NCBI RefSeq assembly: GCF_023502325.1
Contig: NZ_JAMFLZ010000007.1
Span: 118,569 to 182,568, forward strand
Direction: 5' to 3'
Origin: Wocania_A spongiicola
GTDB taxonomy: Bacteria > Bacteroidota > Bacteroidia > Flavobacteriales > Flavobacteriaceae
Length of the DNA stretch: 64,000 bases
In this document: piece by piece, positions 17,524 through 27,182 of the stretch
How positions within the stretch are numbered: position 1 is the first letter of the stretch
Layout of the letters: each line of letters opens with the position of its first letter
The notes under the pieces: generated by a model
What the model saw: the letters and a program-made list of their open reading frames with translations, nothing else
The model's database searches: none
What the model was told of the DNA's origin: nothing
Program-made: the position numbers and the translations under genes

Positions 17524-19113
17524 TTATTTGCCAATACAAATAATCTCTTTCATTGTTCTATGGTAAATATTCCCATTTGCATAGCTTAATGAATTAACGG
17601 TCCATGTTTTACCTCTTTCTCCTAAATCATTTATAGCTACAATTGCAGATTCGTCTAGTTTCTTCGCGTTACTATCAATAACATAAACAATCCCTAAAGC
17701 ATTTGTAAAATAAATATAGTTATTTATCATTATAGGCGACCCTAAAAAGCATTTTTGAAAGCCTCCTCCTCTAGTTCTATTATCAGAAGAATGTAATTGC
17801 CCTTGAGAGTTTAAGCCATCATTTGATTGTTTTTCCCAAACAAAACCGCCAGTTTCATTTATTTCTTCAGGAACTTCGAGATACTCTGTGTTTCCATTAA
17901 CCATATTGTGTCTCTTAACAAATGGGTTGTAAAGCCCCATAAAATAAACATCATTTTCAACTTGAATGTTACAATGGTAATGGTAGTGATACTTACTTCC
18001 AAAATCTTTAATTTCTACATTTTTTAGAAGCTTATATTTTTTAGCTAGAGTATCATATTTATTAATATCAACAGTACGCATGTTATTTTGACTAATTAAT
18101 TCTCCTGTTTTTGTATCAATAGTTAAGTGCGACTTACCTTCATAAAACCATGATGCTTTTTCCTTATTCCAATGTTGAGTGCTTAAAGCTCCCCAGCCAG
18201 AAATATTGTTTTTATCATTAGGTTCCCAATTCCATAACGCATCTCCTTGATTCTCTTTATCTAAATTAATTAGACTTAAACCAACTGGTCGCTCTGGTAC
18301 GCTATGGGGACCCCCTCTACCAATTAGTATAGCTGGTTTATCATCATGAGTTTCTCCTAAAACCGGAGTATTGTAATTAGTTACAGCTTCTTTAGTTACC
18401 CACACCCTTTTTCCTGTTATTTTGTTAAAAGCGTGTAGATAGTTCCATTCTGTAGTTCTAACAGAATCGTTTTCTTCAGCAGGCTCTACATTTAAAATCA
18501 AATCTTTAAAAAGAATAGAATCAAACTGTTTGTTAAATGGCCGATTTGGTGTAACAGGAATTGGTTGCCATGTGCGTTTCCAAATTAAATTACCGCTCAT
18601 TGAAAAGCAAGCCATTCCTCCACTTGCATTGATTGCCCAAACATGGTTCCCGTCTGTCATTGGAGTTGGTGTAGTTGCATCACTAAAACCATAATTATAC
18701 TCACTTTCAATGATTCCTTTTACAGTTTTACTCCATAAGGTTTCGCCATTATTTGCATTTAAACAAAGTAAAATTATGTCTTTACTAGAAGCTCCACCTT
18801 TAAGCTCAGAATCTTTGGAGTATTTAGGATCATCATTTGGAGGGTTAATAGTAAAAAATATTTTATCATCCCAAATAGCAATCCCACTTTGACCTCCTTC
18901 TGGTAGTGATTTTTTCCATTTTATATTTTCTCCTGTTCTAACAGACCATTTGGTTGGGACTTTTAAAGCTGTTTCAACTTTCCAACTACCATCTGGACCT
19001 CCAGACATTGGCCATTGATTTTCGCTTCCATCAACTGTAACTACATTTTTTTTTGAAGTACTACAGGAAATTAATAGTCCACAACAAAATAATAATTTAA
19101 ATAGCAGCTTCAT
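17524..19113 (-). CDS. PQQ-like beta-propeller lipoprotein
   Basis: A 529-aa exported protein with lipobox GLLISC (Cys17). The body is an outer-membrane-assembly-like or quinoprotein-type beta-propeller. Repeated blade ends of the kind LNANNGETLWSKTV, INASGGMACFSMSGNLIWKRTW, FNKITGKRVWVTKE and DTKTGELISQ are spread over about 120-340. No disulfide-bonded vicinal cysteine pair of PQQ alcohol dehydrogenases is apparent, so PQQ binding is not established. The same type appears next to DUF1552/DUF1592 genes in Planctomycetes. It lies 10 bases after the cytochrome c peroxidase gene, suggesting a shared redox or scaffold role. Confidence 0.85.
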   Translation of the reverse strand: MKLLFKLLFCCGLLISCSTSKKNVVTVDGSENQWPMSGGPDGSWKVETALKVPTKWSVRTGENIKWKKSLPEGGQSGIAIWDDKIFFTINPPNDDPKYSKDSELKGGASSKDIILLCLNANNGETLWSKTVKGIIESEYNYGFSDATTPTPMTDGNHVWAINASGGMACFSMSGNLIWKRTWQPIPVTPNRPFNKQFDSILFKDLILNVEPAEENDSVRTTEWNYLHAFNKITGKRVWVTKEAVTNYNTPVLGETHDDKPAILIGRGGPHSVPERPVGLSLINLDKENQGDALWNWEPNDKNNISGWGALSTQHWNKEKASWFYEGKSHLTIDTKTGELISQNNMRTVDINKYDTLAKKYKLLKNVEIKDFGSKYHYHYHCNIQVENDVYFMGLYNPFVKRHNMVNGNTEYLEVPEEINETGGFVWEKQSNDGLNSQGQLHSSDNRTRGGGFQKCFLGSPIMINNYIYFTNALGIVYVIDSNAKKLDESAIVAINDLGERGKTWTVNSLSYANGNIYHRTMKEIICIGK

Positions 19114-19123
19114 TTTATATTTT

Positions 19124-20143
19124 TTAGTTTAATAAATACTTTGGTTCTTTTATGTAATCTTTAGGGATTTCTCCAGAAAGGGTACTTAAAAACAACTGAA
19201 TTTTTAAGGCTTCTTCCTTATTAATTTCTAAACCTCTTTCATGTCTTCCCATTAGTTTTACAGCATACCACAATTGGCTAGCAGAAGCATCATGAAAATA
19301 TGGGGCCGTTTTTTCAACATTCCTTAAAGGAGCAACTCTAAAAAACATTTTGTAAGCGGATATTTTTTTTATCCGATAATATCCCAAATCGTTCTTGTTA
19401 GGCCAATCTTCATTAATTCCTAATTTCTGGATCATTTGACCACCAAAATTTGACCCTGTATGACAAGAATAACAGCTTTTGGAGTTAAAAATGTATCCTC
19501 CTTCAATTTCTTCTTTTGATAAAGCGTTATTATTCCCTTTAATAAATAAATCAATCGGTGCTGGTGTTTCTAATCCCTTAATAAAGGCTTGTAACGCCTC
19601 AATTATATTATCAAAAGAAATAGCTTTATCGCTTTTAGGAAAGGCAGACCGGAACAAAGTATTATAAGTCGATACGTCTTCAAGTCTCTGCACAATTATA
19701 TGTTCATCATTCACGTTCATTTCATAAGGGTTTATTAGTGAATGTCTTAATTTTTCTTTTAAACTAGTAATACCTCCATCGGCATTAAACATAGATAGTG
19801 TTGCTACATTATAAATAGTTGGAGTATCTCTAAATGTATTTCCATCTTCTTTCTCTTTGAGAAAAAAAGCTCCATTTGTTCCATTTTTTTTTAAATCATG
19901 GCAACTATTACAAGAGATTGTACTGTTTAAAGAAAGTCTTTTATCAAAATATAAGTGCCTTCCTAAATCAATCTTTTTTTGATTATCATTAAGATATTGA
20001 TTATCCTGTTCTACAGGAACAAAATAGGGCATTAGTATTTCTCTTAAACTTTGCGCTTCTTGATTTATATTGGTTTGACTAGATATTTGAAAAGACAAAC
20101 AAATAACAAAAAACAAAAATGTAAAAGCCTTATTAGAATACAT
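19124..20143 (-). CDS. Di-heme cytochrome c peroxidase / MauG family protein
   Basis: A 339-aa periplasmic protein with signal peptide (about 1-22) and two covalent heme sites, CNSCH at 78-82 and CYSCH at 224-228. This is the two-domain pattern of bacterial cytochrome c peroxidases and MauG-like enzymes. LGRHLYFDKRLS before the first heme is the standard opening, and NPYEMN near 155 matches the conserved P-x-E-M loop. It could reduce H2O2 or carry out MauG-like oxidation of a partner. Its place between a sugar transporter and a PQQ-like propeller favours a role in electron transfer from periplasmic oxidation, which is inference. Confidence 0.92.
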   Translation of the reverse strand: MYSNKAFTFLFFVICLSFQISSQTNINQEAQSLREILMPYFVPVEQDNQYLNDNQKKIDLGRHLYFDKRLSLNSTISCNSCHDLKKNGTNGAFFLKEKEDGNTFRDTPTIYNVATLSMFNADGGITSLKEKLRHSLINPYEMNVNDEHIIVQRLEDVSTYNTLFRSAFPKSDKAISFDNIIEALQAFIKGLETPAPIDLFIKGNNNALSKEEIEGGYIFNSKSCYSCHTGSNFGGQMIQKLGINEDWPNKNDLGYYRIKKISAYKMFFRVAPLRNVEKTAPYFHDASASQLWYAVKLMGRHERGLEINKEEALKIQLFLSTLSGEIPKDYIKEPKYLLN

Positions 20144-20254
20144 TTAAATATTTAAGCTGTTTTTTTAATTTATTCAGTACTATAGATTTTTCTGATTATA
20201 TCGTTCAGCACGAATAAAATACTATATTAATGTTGCACTCAATATTTGCATTTA

Positions 20255-21541
20255 TTAAGCTTTTCGATTCGAGAATTTTTCAATTTTTAAACCATAAAAC
20301 ACCAAAATAATAAATGGAATAAGTGTACAGATATAAGAAATGTTTATCGAAGTTTTATCAATAACAAAACCTTGAACAGGGTTCATAATCCCTACAGCAA
20401 TAATTGTCATTATAAGGCCAGAAGCTCCTATCTTAGTTTCTACAGAGGACAATCCTTGCAATCCAATACCATAAATAGTTGGAAATAATAATGACACACA
20501 TCCACATACTAAAATTAAACACACTCCGCCTATGTTTCCTGGAAACAAAATGGCACAGATAGTAAAAAAGACAGCAAGACTAGACATGATTGCAAGAAGC
20601 TTATTTGGTTTGATAAATTTCATTAGCCATGTGCACACAAAACGCATTATCATAAAAAGAAAAACCCCATATGCTAAGAGTTCCCCTGCACGTCCACCTT
20701 TAACCAATTCACCAGCCTCTACATAATATTCTTTTAGATAAGGAATCATAAAGGCAAACGTTCCAAACTGAGCAGCCATAGCACAAAAAAGTGCGGCTAT
20801 TGAAAATAAGTACCGCCGTTTTTTGAGGTTTTTACCAAAAACAGCGAAGAAGTTTTCGTCATCATCATCTTTATAAGCAGGCATTTTAGTTACACTAAAA
20901 ATGACTAAAAAAACTACTGCGACAATTGCAATATAACTATAAGGTGAAGCAAGAATTTCTAACTCCTCAGTTTGCAAAGTTGCTAATTGTTTTACCGTCA
21001 TATCAACTTTATCTTCAGCGCTTTTTAGGTTACTCAAAATAGCTTGTCCGGCTATAATTGTTCCAATCCATGATCCAAAAGGGAAAAATGATTGAGCAAG
21101 GTTTAACCTTTGTACTGCGGTTTTTTCGTCGCCCATTGCAATAATATATGGGTTTGCAGAGGTTTCTAAAAACGAAATTCCAGTTGCTAAAGTAAAAAGT
21201 GCTACTAAAAAATAATTGTATTCCTGAGCTTGACTTGCAGGAATAAATAGGTATGCACCAATAGCATACAATATAATACCAACCATTATAGTGGTTTTAT
21301 AACTCGTTTTTTTAACTAAAAATGCGGCTGGAATTGCCCAAACAAAGTATGCTCCATAAAAAGCAGCCTGTACAAGTGAAGCTTGAAAGTTGCTCATTCC
21401 TTTAAAAATATCTTTAAATGCAGAAATGAGTGGCTCTGTCATACTGCCAGGAACGCCCCAAGCAAAAAACAAGAATGTGACAAGTACAAATGGTAATAAC
21501 AGTTTTTTACTTACTATTGGCGCAGTCTTTTGGTTGGTCAT
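20255..21541 (-). CDS. FucP-type sugar MFS transporter
   Basis: A 428-aa inner-membrane symporter with about twelve hydrophobic helices. It is of the FucP (L-fucose:H+ symporter) subfamily of MFS, as shown by LFFAWGVPGSMTEPLISAFK near the start, QAAFYGAYFVWAIPAAFLV and TSANPYIIAMGDE. It probably imports a monosaccharide, perhaps fucose or another deoxy or amino sugar, by proton coupling. A gap of 111 bases to the next gene leaves room for an internal promoter. It supports the view that this region releases and imports a sugar. Confidence 0.93.
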   Translation of the reverse strand: MTNQKTAPIVSKKLLLPFVLVTFLFFAWGVPGSMTEPLISAFKDIFKGMSNFQASLVQAAFYGAYFVWAIPAAFLVKKTSYKTTIMVGIILYAIGAYLFIPASQAQEYNYFLVALFTLATGISFLETSANPYIIAMGDEKTAVQRLNLAQSFFPFGSWIGTIIAGQAILSNLKSAEDKVDMTVKQLATLQTEELEILASPYSYIAIVAVVFLVIFSVTKMPAYKDDDDENFFAVFGKNLKKRRYLFSIAALFCAMAAQFGTFAFMIPYLKEYYVEAGELVKGGRAGELLAYGVFLFMIMRFVCTWLMKFIKPNKLLAIMSSLAVFFTICAILFPGNIGGVCLILVCGCVSLLFPTIYGIGLQGLSSVETKIGASGLIMTIIAVGIMNPVQGFVIDKTSINISYICTLIPFIILVFYGLKIEKFSNRKA

Positions 21542-21568
21542 ATAAATTTTAAAAAATGAAATTATAAA

Positions 21569-22918
21569 TTAAGATAAGATTTTAGGTAATTCTCCTGTGC
21601 TATCACCAAATGATTCTGTTTCAACACCAAGTTTGTTTAGCATGCTTACAAATAAATTCGCCATATGTACATGTTTAGGGTCAAAAACCTCATAAGAACC
21701 ATGCTTAACACCTAGTTTCGATCCTCCAGCAAGGACTAACGGATAATTATTTGCATTATGTGTAGAGCAACAAGCACTTCCATATAAGACTAAAGTATTA
21801 TCTAGTAAGGAGCCATGCTCGTCATGAGTGTTTTCCATTCTATCTAAGAAATAAGCAAATTGTTTAGATAACCATTGATCGTACTTTCCTAGACGTTCTT
21901 GATAACCTGTTTTCCTATCATGAGTCATACCATGATGTCCTGTTAAATTTAAAGTTAGTTTAGGAAAAGCATCAAAAAGCCCCATACCATCTTCACGCCC
22001 CATCATAAATGTCATAACCCGTGTTAAATCGGTTTGCAAACCAAGTATCATCAAGTCCATTGTTGAACGCAAATATGCTTCAGGGTTTACGGTAGCGTCC
22101 ACATTCAAATTAATATAAGAGGCATCAAATTCTTTCATTGGAATATCCAACCACTTTTCATTTCGTTTTACTTGCTCTTCAATTGAATTTAAAGAAGACA
22201 TGTATTCATCTAGCTTTACATTATCATTATACCCCAACTGTTTTTTAAGGCGTTTACTATCTTCTAAAACTAAGTCTACAATTTTTTTGTCTTGCTGCAA
22301 ACTTTTACGTCTTTCAGCAGATGTAGCTCCTCCCGTTGGAGAAAAATAACGTTCAAAAATTTCTCTTTGTCGGTGTTCCGAAGGAATAGCTTTTCCTGTA
22401 GAATCAAATGATAGAGTTGAAGCTCTTGATTTGTAACCAACTCCACCATCAGTAGATAATGTTAATGATGGTATTCTTGTATACTTAGATAATTTTTGAG
22501 CCGCAACTTGATCCACAGAAATTGTATTTAAATACTTATCGCCTCTTAAATCTCCTCCAGTAAGGAAAGTATCTCCTGCCATATGGCCTAAAACATTTCG
22601 ACTATTAGGGTGACTTAAACCTCCCAGTACCGATAATTTTTTTCGATAAGGCTCTAATGGAGATAATGAGTTTGTAAACTTATAATTTGTTCCTGTTGTA
22701 TGAGGAAACCAATGCCATTGTGCATTTTTAGAATCTGCTCCAGGCGACATACTTACACCATTAGGAAAATACAAAATACAAAGTCTTTTTGGGGCTTTGG
22801 GAGCTGCAAAACTTGTTAGCGTTCCCATACCCATACATTCTAAATAAGGCAACATGCAAGCTGCACCTACACCTTTTATAAATGTTCTACGATCTAAATG
22901 CCATGATTTTTTTCCCAT
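21569..22918 (-). CDS. DUF1552 domain protein, Tat-exported
   Basis: A 449-aa protein of the DUF1552 family with an N-terminal twin-arginine signal (DRRTFIKGVGAACMLP, Arg10-Arg11). Family segments are PKRLCILYFPNGVSM near 40, a GDTFLTGGDLRG loop, LTGHHGMTHD with its metal-ligand-like histidines near 325, and VLYGSACCSTHNANNYP near 385. The fold is related to the alkaline-phosphatase/sulfatase-like DUF1501 group. Function is unknown. In Planctomycetes and Verrucomicrobia it is almost always paired with a DUF1592 protein, as here with a 5-base gap. Tat export implies folding or cofactor insertion in the cytosol. Confidence 0.92.
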   Translation of the reverse strand: MGKKSWHLDRRTFIKGVGAACMLPYLECMGMGTLTSFAAPKAPKRLCILYFPNGVSMSPGADSKNAQWHWFPHTTGTNYKFTNSLSPLEPYRKKLSVLGGLSHPNSRNVLGHMAGDTFLTGGDLRGDKYLNTISVDQVAAQKLSKYTRIPSLTLSTDGGVGYKSRASTLSFDSTGKAIPSEHRQREIFERYFSPTGGATSAERRKSLQQDKKIVDLVLEDSKRLKKQLGYNDNVKLDEYMSSLNSIEEQVKRNEKWLDIPMKEFDASYINLNVDATVNPEAYLRSTMDLMILGLQTDLTRVMTFMMGREDGMGLFDAFPKLTLNLTGHHGMTHDRKTGYQERLGKYDQWLSKQFAYFLDRMENTHDEHGSLLDNTLVLYGSACCSTHNANNYPLVLAGGSKLGVKHGSYEVFDPKHVHMANLFVSMLNKLGVETESFGDSTGELPKILS

Positions 22919-22923
22919 ATCTA

Positions 22924-25900
22924 TTAATTTTTGGCTATAGTGTTTTTTTCGTTAGCTATCTTTTTTAAAAAAGAATTGCTTTTTATAATTTCTTCTAAAA
23001 CTGTTTTAAACTTATAGTTGTTAGCTTTCACTTTCTCAACAATACTGTTTAACTCTTTTTCGTCCGAAAAACTTACATCTCTTCCTAAGGCGTAAGCAAA
23101 CAAGTGTTCTACAACCGACTTAGTAAATTCATCTTTTTTCTTTGTTAAAAGGTATTCTTTAATACCCGTAATACCTTCAACTTCGGTGCCATCTGGTAAT
23201 TTAGATTTTGAGTCTATAAGGTTTCCTTTGTATGCTTTTCGAAACCTTCCTACTGCATCATAATTTTCAAAAGCAACACCGTAAGGGTCGATTTTTAAAT
23301 GACAATCGATACAAGATACTTTATTTCTGTGTAATTCCAACTGTTCTTTTAACGTTAAGTTCTCAAAACCAGGAGTTTCCGGGTCTAATTCTGGAACATT
23401 TGGAGGTGGAGGTGGAGGTGCATCGCCTAGAATTTTTTCTTTTAACCATACAGCCCGTTTTATAGGGTGTGCTTGAACACCATCTGAATGACCTGTTAAA
23501 AAAGCACCTTGTGATAATAACCCTCCTCTATTTTTTTCTCTAGGAATAGCAACTGGCCTAAATTGATTTCCAACTACACCATCTAATCCATAAAACTCTG
23601 CTAAATTTTGATTTAACATGGCAAAGTCTGAGTCAATGAAATTTAAAATACTCATATCCTCTTTTAGTATATAGTGAATAAAGTTATAGGTTTCTTTAGC
23701 CATATCTGACTTAACAAATCGAGTAAAATCAGGATATAAATTAACATCAATATTAATGCTCTTTAATCTATCTACTCGCAACCATTCGTAAGCAAAAGCT
23801 TCAATCATTTTTAAAGTCTTTGGGCTATCAATCATTCTGTCTATTTGATTTGACAGTTCATTTTTAAGCATTCCTAAAGAAGCCAGTTCAGTTAATTTCT
23901 CGTCTGGAGGCGAATTCCATAAAAAATAAGCCATTTTTGCTCCCAAGAAAAAATCATCATTAAACATTTTAGGTCCTGAATTTTCAGATTCCAATAAATA
24001 TAAAAAGTTAGGTGAGCATAAAATAGCTACTAAAACCTCTTTAACACTATCCTCATAAACCACAAAATCATCTTTTATTGTGTTCCAAAAATTAAAATAA
24101 CGTTCTAACTCGCCATCTACTAAAGGACGCCTGAAAGCCTTTTCCATAAATTTCTTGAGGACTTCTGCGGTATAAACTTGGTAGTTATTTTTATTAGGTG
24201 AATCGAAAAATATAGCAGTATGACTTTTTGTAGGCCAAACAGGATTATAAGGCGTTTCTAGTTCTATCGATTTAATTAATAGTGCAGGGCCATTCTCTTC
24301 TTTATTTTTTACTAAATGATTATTCCACAAACCAACTATCATAGTATTGGAGAATGGTTCCGTCTCTATAGGGTCGTAAACCGGAACTGGTAAATTTTCT
24401 AATTGACCTTTAAATTCAAAAGTTTTGAAATCGCCTGCTTCAGAAGTTACTTCTTTACTTACATCAAAAGTTTGATAATCCATCCCATCATCTGTTCTAG
24501 TTGCAACAAATGCTTTAATGGATGGTACTAAATCTTTATATTGACTTTGATTCTTTTCAGCTTCTTTTTTAAGTGCCTTAGGAATCTCACTATCTTCAGG
24601 TAATGGTGTAAATCTTATGTTTTTATAGCCTACAAAGAAACTGCCTCCTATCATAATTTTATACTTTCCCTTTCGTAAATAGGCTAAAGTAACTGGTGTT
24701 ACTATTTCTGTTTCATTTTCTAAATCCTTTGATATTTGTAAACGCTCTTCAATCTTATTAAATCTATCAATCCTTAAAAGAAAAGAGGGCATGTTTTCTT
24801 GAGACAAATATGGGTGTACTAAATCTACTTGATAAAAGCTATCCTTTGGAATTTTAATTTCAAAGCGTGAAGATGTAACTGAGTCAATTCTAACAGGTAC
24901 TAACAAACTATCCTTAAAAACTAAGTTACTATTCTCTTTACTATTTACAGCTAAAAGATTAATTGTGTTAGGCGTTACCTTTGCTGGTTTATTTTCTCTT
25001 AGTTCTATTAAGCCTTCTCCCCTTGTAATGCCATACCCCTTAGAAGCATTAACCCTTAACACGAAGTTCCCGTTTCTTGGATAATTGTTCTTTATCAACA
25101 TTTTTGCGTTTGGTGATGGCCCCTGCCATGATCGTGGAGGCACATCTTTATGAGGAAGCGCTGAATATAAAATCATACCATCATCCTCAACAGCGTATCT
25201 ATCACTGGCAGAGCCTCTCATGTCTACACCTATTCGCTTTTTTATTGAGTCTGTTACATCAAAATCAACACCATCGTTATCATAAAGGTCTACCTTAAAA
25301 TCTTCATGCTTAACAGCTACCGATTGAAACCCGCCAAACTCTGCAGCCACCTTACCTTCTCCTATTCCTTTACCAAAAGTAATTTTATACTTTTTGGATT
25401 TAGGTTTTGGACCACTTACTATGGCTTTATCTAAAGCTTCTCGAGCTATTTTTTGATAATAATCAATATGTAATGTTGATATTTGAAGTACGTCTCCATT
25501 ATTAGAAAAACCCATTTTAGATTTTCCATCGTCAGGTAACACATTTCCAAAGTTTATTGGTAATTCTAATAGTTGATTAAGCGTATTAGTATATTGAGCC
25601 TTTGTTAAACGCCTTGTAACACTTTTATTAGTTGCACTTTTCTTGTCAGCTGCATATTCTAAAGAGTTAGTAATCCAATCAACTACCATTCTTCGCTCTT
25701 CACTGGTTAATTGTGGTTTCTTTTTTGGGGGCATGTTACCTGCATTAATCTCATCTAGAGCCGAATGCCATTTTTCTGCATCCCCTCCATTTACCATATT
25801 CCAGTTTAATATATCGAGGCGAGTGTCTCCCTTTTGCTTTGTTGGCCCATGACATTGATAACAATACTTATCTAATATGGGCTGAATCTCATTAACATAT

Positions 25901-26919
25901 TTTAAAGATGATTCTGTTGGTTCTGTTGACAACAAGCTTTCATTTAGCGCTAGTACCTGTTGTTCTTTTTCGTTTGCAGCTTCGGCTTCCTTCTTTTCTA
26001 TTTCTGCAACTTGCTGTTTTAACTCAGGCTTAACACTATCTAAAGAGCGTGTTATCCAATCTATTATACTATTTCGCTCTTTATCTGTTAAAGGTTCTTC
26101 CTCCTCTGGAGGCATATTCCCTTCACTAACTTCTTTCAAAACATTTTTCCAAACTTTAACATTTTTAGCACTTATCATTTTCCACCCAACATTGTCTAAA
26201 CGCAAATCTCCTTTTTGTTTATTGGCATTATGGCAATCAAAGCAGTTATTACTCATAATAGGGTGAATAGTATCTGCAAATACAAATGCTTCATTTATTT
26301 CATTATTGTTTTTTGAGCTACTAGACTCTTTTAATTCTTTAATAGAAGAAAGTATCGATTCTGCTTCGGTCTTTTCAACTCCAAAAAAATCTTTTAAACC
26401 TTCTGGCATATCCTTAGTTAAATAATTAGCTCCATGCGTTAAAGTGCCTCCATAATGCCCTGTAAATGAAAGAAGCACTACATTTACAACTAAAAACCAT
26501 TGATACACTTTTACGTAATTCTTAGATTTTGAATACGCCCATAAACGAAAAACTAATAGCCATACACATAGTAAAGCTGTAAACCAACCTAACCATTTAT
26601 GGAAAGCTAAAACTTCACTATTATAACCTCCTGTTGAAGCCAGAAAAAAACCAAATATAACAGCAGGTATTAAGCTAATCGCACTAAACCATAGTAATAC
26701 TTTATTTGCATTATCTAAATTTAATTGGGGCTTAATTATGTTTATCACCTCTAAAAAAAAGACTCCTATTAATGCACCTATAGGCAAATGAAGAATTAAT
26801 GGATGAAAGTTTCCAAAAAAGGTTATTACATCATTAGTCTCTTCAGAATTTATTGGCACCAATATTAGTATCAATAAAACTAAAGTAAAACTGCTCGCAA
26901 ATAATATGGTTTTTTTCAA
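22924..26919 (-). CDS. Giant DUF1587/1592/1588/1585/1595 cytochrome with membrane anchor
   Basis: A 1331-aa protein. An N-terminal membrane module (about four or five helices, residues 5-165, with HPLILHLPIGALIG as in DUF2231) is followed by two planctomycete-type cytochrome C segments, each ending in a KQKGDxRLD box: heme sites CFDCH near 226 and CYQCH near 352. Next come DUF1587 (from about 440), a roughly 400-residue strand-rich stretch, DUF1595 (about 915-975), DUF1592 (about 980-1110), DUF1588 (about 1140-1230, with GAFLTGHSDGVQAHPIKR and a run of prolines) and DUF1585. A third heme motif, CIDCH, lies near 1200. The protein is probably periplasmic facing. It heads the operon. No biochemical role is established. 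Confidence 0.93.
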   Translation of the reverse strand: MKKTILFASSFTLVLLILILVPINSEETNDVITFFGNFHPLILHLPIGALIGVFFLEVINIIKPQLNLDNANKVLLWFSAISLIPAVIFGFFLASTGGYNSEVLAFHKWLGWFTALLCVWLLVFRLWAYSKSKNYVKVYQWFLVVNVVLLSFTGHYGGTLTHGANYLTKDMPEGLKDFFGVEKTEAESILSSIKELKESSSSKNNNEINEAFVFADTIHPIMSNNCFDCHNANKQKGDLRLDNVGWKMISAKNVKVWKNVLKEVSEGNMPPEEEEPLTDKERNSIIDWITRSLDSVKPELKQQVAEIEKKEAEAANEKEQQVLALNESLLSTEPTESSLKYVNEIQPILDKYCYQCHGPTKQKGDTRLDILNWNMVNGGDAEKWHSALDEINAGNMPPKKKPQLTSEERRMVVDWITNSLEYAADKKSATNKSVTRRLTKAQYTNTLNQLLELPINFGNVLPDDGKSKMGFSNNGDVLQISTLHIDYYQKIAREALDKAIVSGPKPKSKKYKITFGKGIGEGKVAAEFGGFQSVAVKHEDFKVDLYDNDGVDFDVTDSIKKRIGVDMRGSASDRYAVEDDGMILYSALPHKDVPPRSWQGPSPNAKMLIKNNYPRNGNFVLRVNASKGYGITRGEGLIELRENKPAKVTPNTINLLAVNSKENSNLVFKDSLLVPVRIDSVTSSRFEIKIPKDSFYQVDLVHPYLSQENMPSFLLRIDRFNKIEERLQISKDLENETEIVTPVTLAYLRKGKYKIMIGGSFFVGYKNIRFTPLPEDSEIPKALKKEAEKNQSQYKDLVPSIKAFVATRTDDGMDYQTFDVSKEVTSEAGDFKTFEFKGQLENLPVPVYDPIETEPFSNTMIVGLWNNHLVKNKEENGPALLIKSIELETPYNPVWPTKSHTAIFFDSPNKNNYQVYTAEVLKKFMEKAFRRPLVDGELERYFNFWNTIKDDFVVYEDSVKEVLVAILCSPNFLYLLESENSGPKMFNDDFFLGAKMAYFLWNSPPDEKLTELASLGMLKNELSNQIDRMIDSPKTLKMIEAFAYEWLRVDRLKSINIDVNLYPDFTRFVKSDMAKETYNFIHYILKEDMSILNFIDSDFAMLNQNLAEFYGLDGVVGNQFRPVAIPREKNRGGLLSQGAFLTGHSDGVQAHPIKRAVWLKEKILGDAPPPPPPNVPELDPETPGFENLTLKEQLELHRNKVSCIDCHLKIDPYGVAFENYDAVGRFRKAYKGNLIDSKSKLPDGTEVEGITGIKEYLLTKKKDEFTKSVVEHLFAYALGRDVSFSDEKELNSIVEKVKANNYKFKTVLEEIIKSNSFLKKIANEKNTIAKN

Positions 26920-27182
26920 AAAATTATATCGTTGGTTTACTATCGCAATTTAGCTGACAACCAAGAAGTTCACAAATACTAAAAATACTAGAGATAATAT
27001 TATTTTTGCTTTAGCATAGGTTTTTTTGTTAAATAAGTAGTTTTCCTATTACAATTCTATCTTTAGTTGAGCTGTGACGTATAATTAAAGGTCAAAAAGG
27101 TATTGGCAAAAAACAAGTGTTTTTCTACTTGAATTTTAGAAACAAAAGAAGTAATTGATGGTAAATATTTAAACCCCTACTA

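Noticed and set aside
26920..27182. Possible gene or promoter in the 263-base gap upstream of the DUF1592 gene
   Set aside because: No ORF of interest, and the nearest promoter-like sequence (TAGTATTTG) has the wrong inner spacing; I see nothing certain there.
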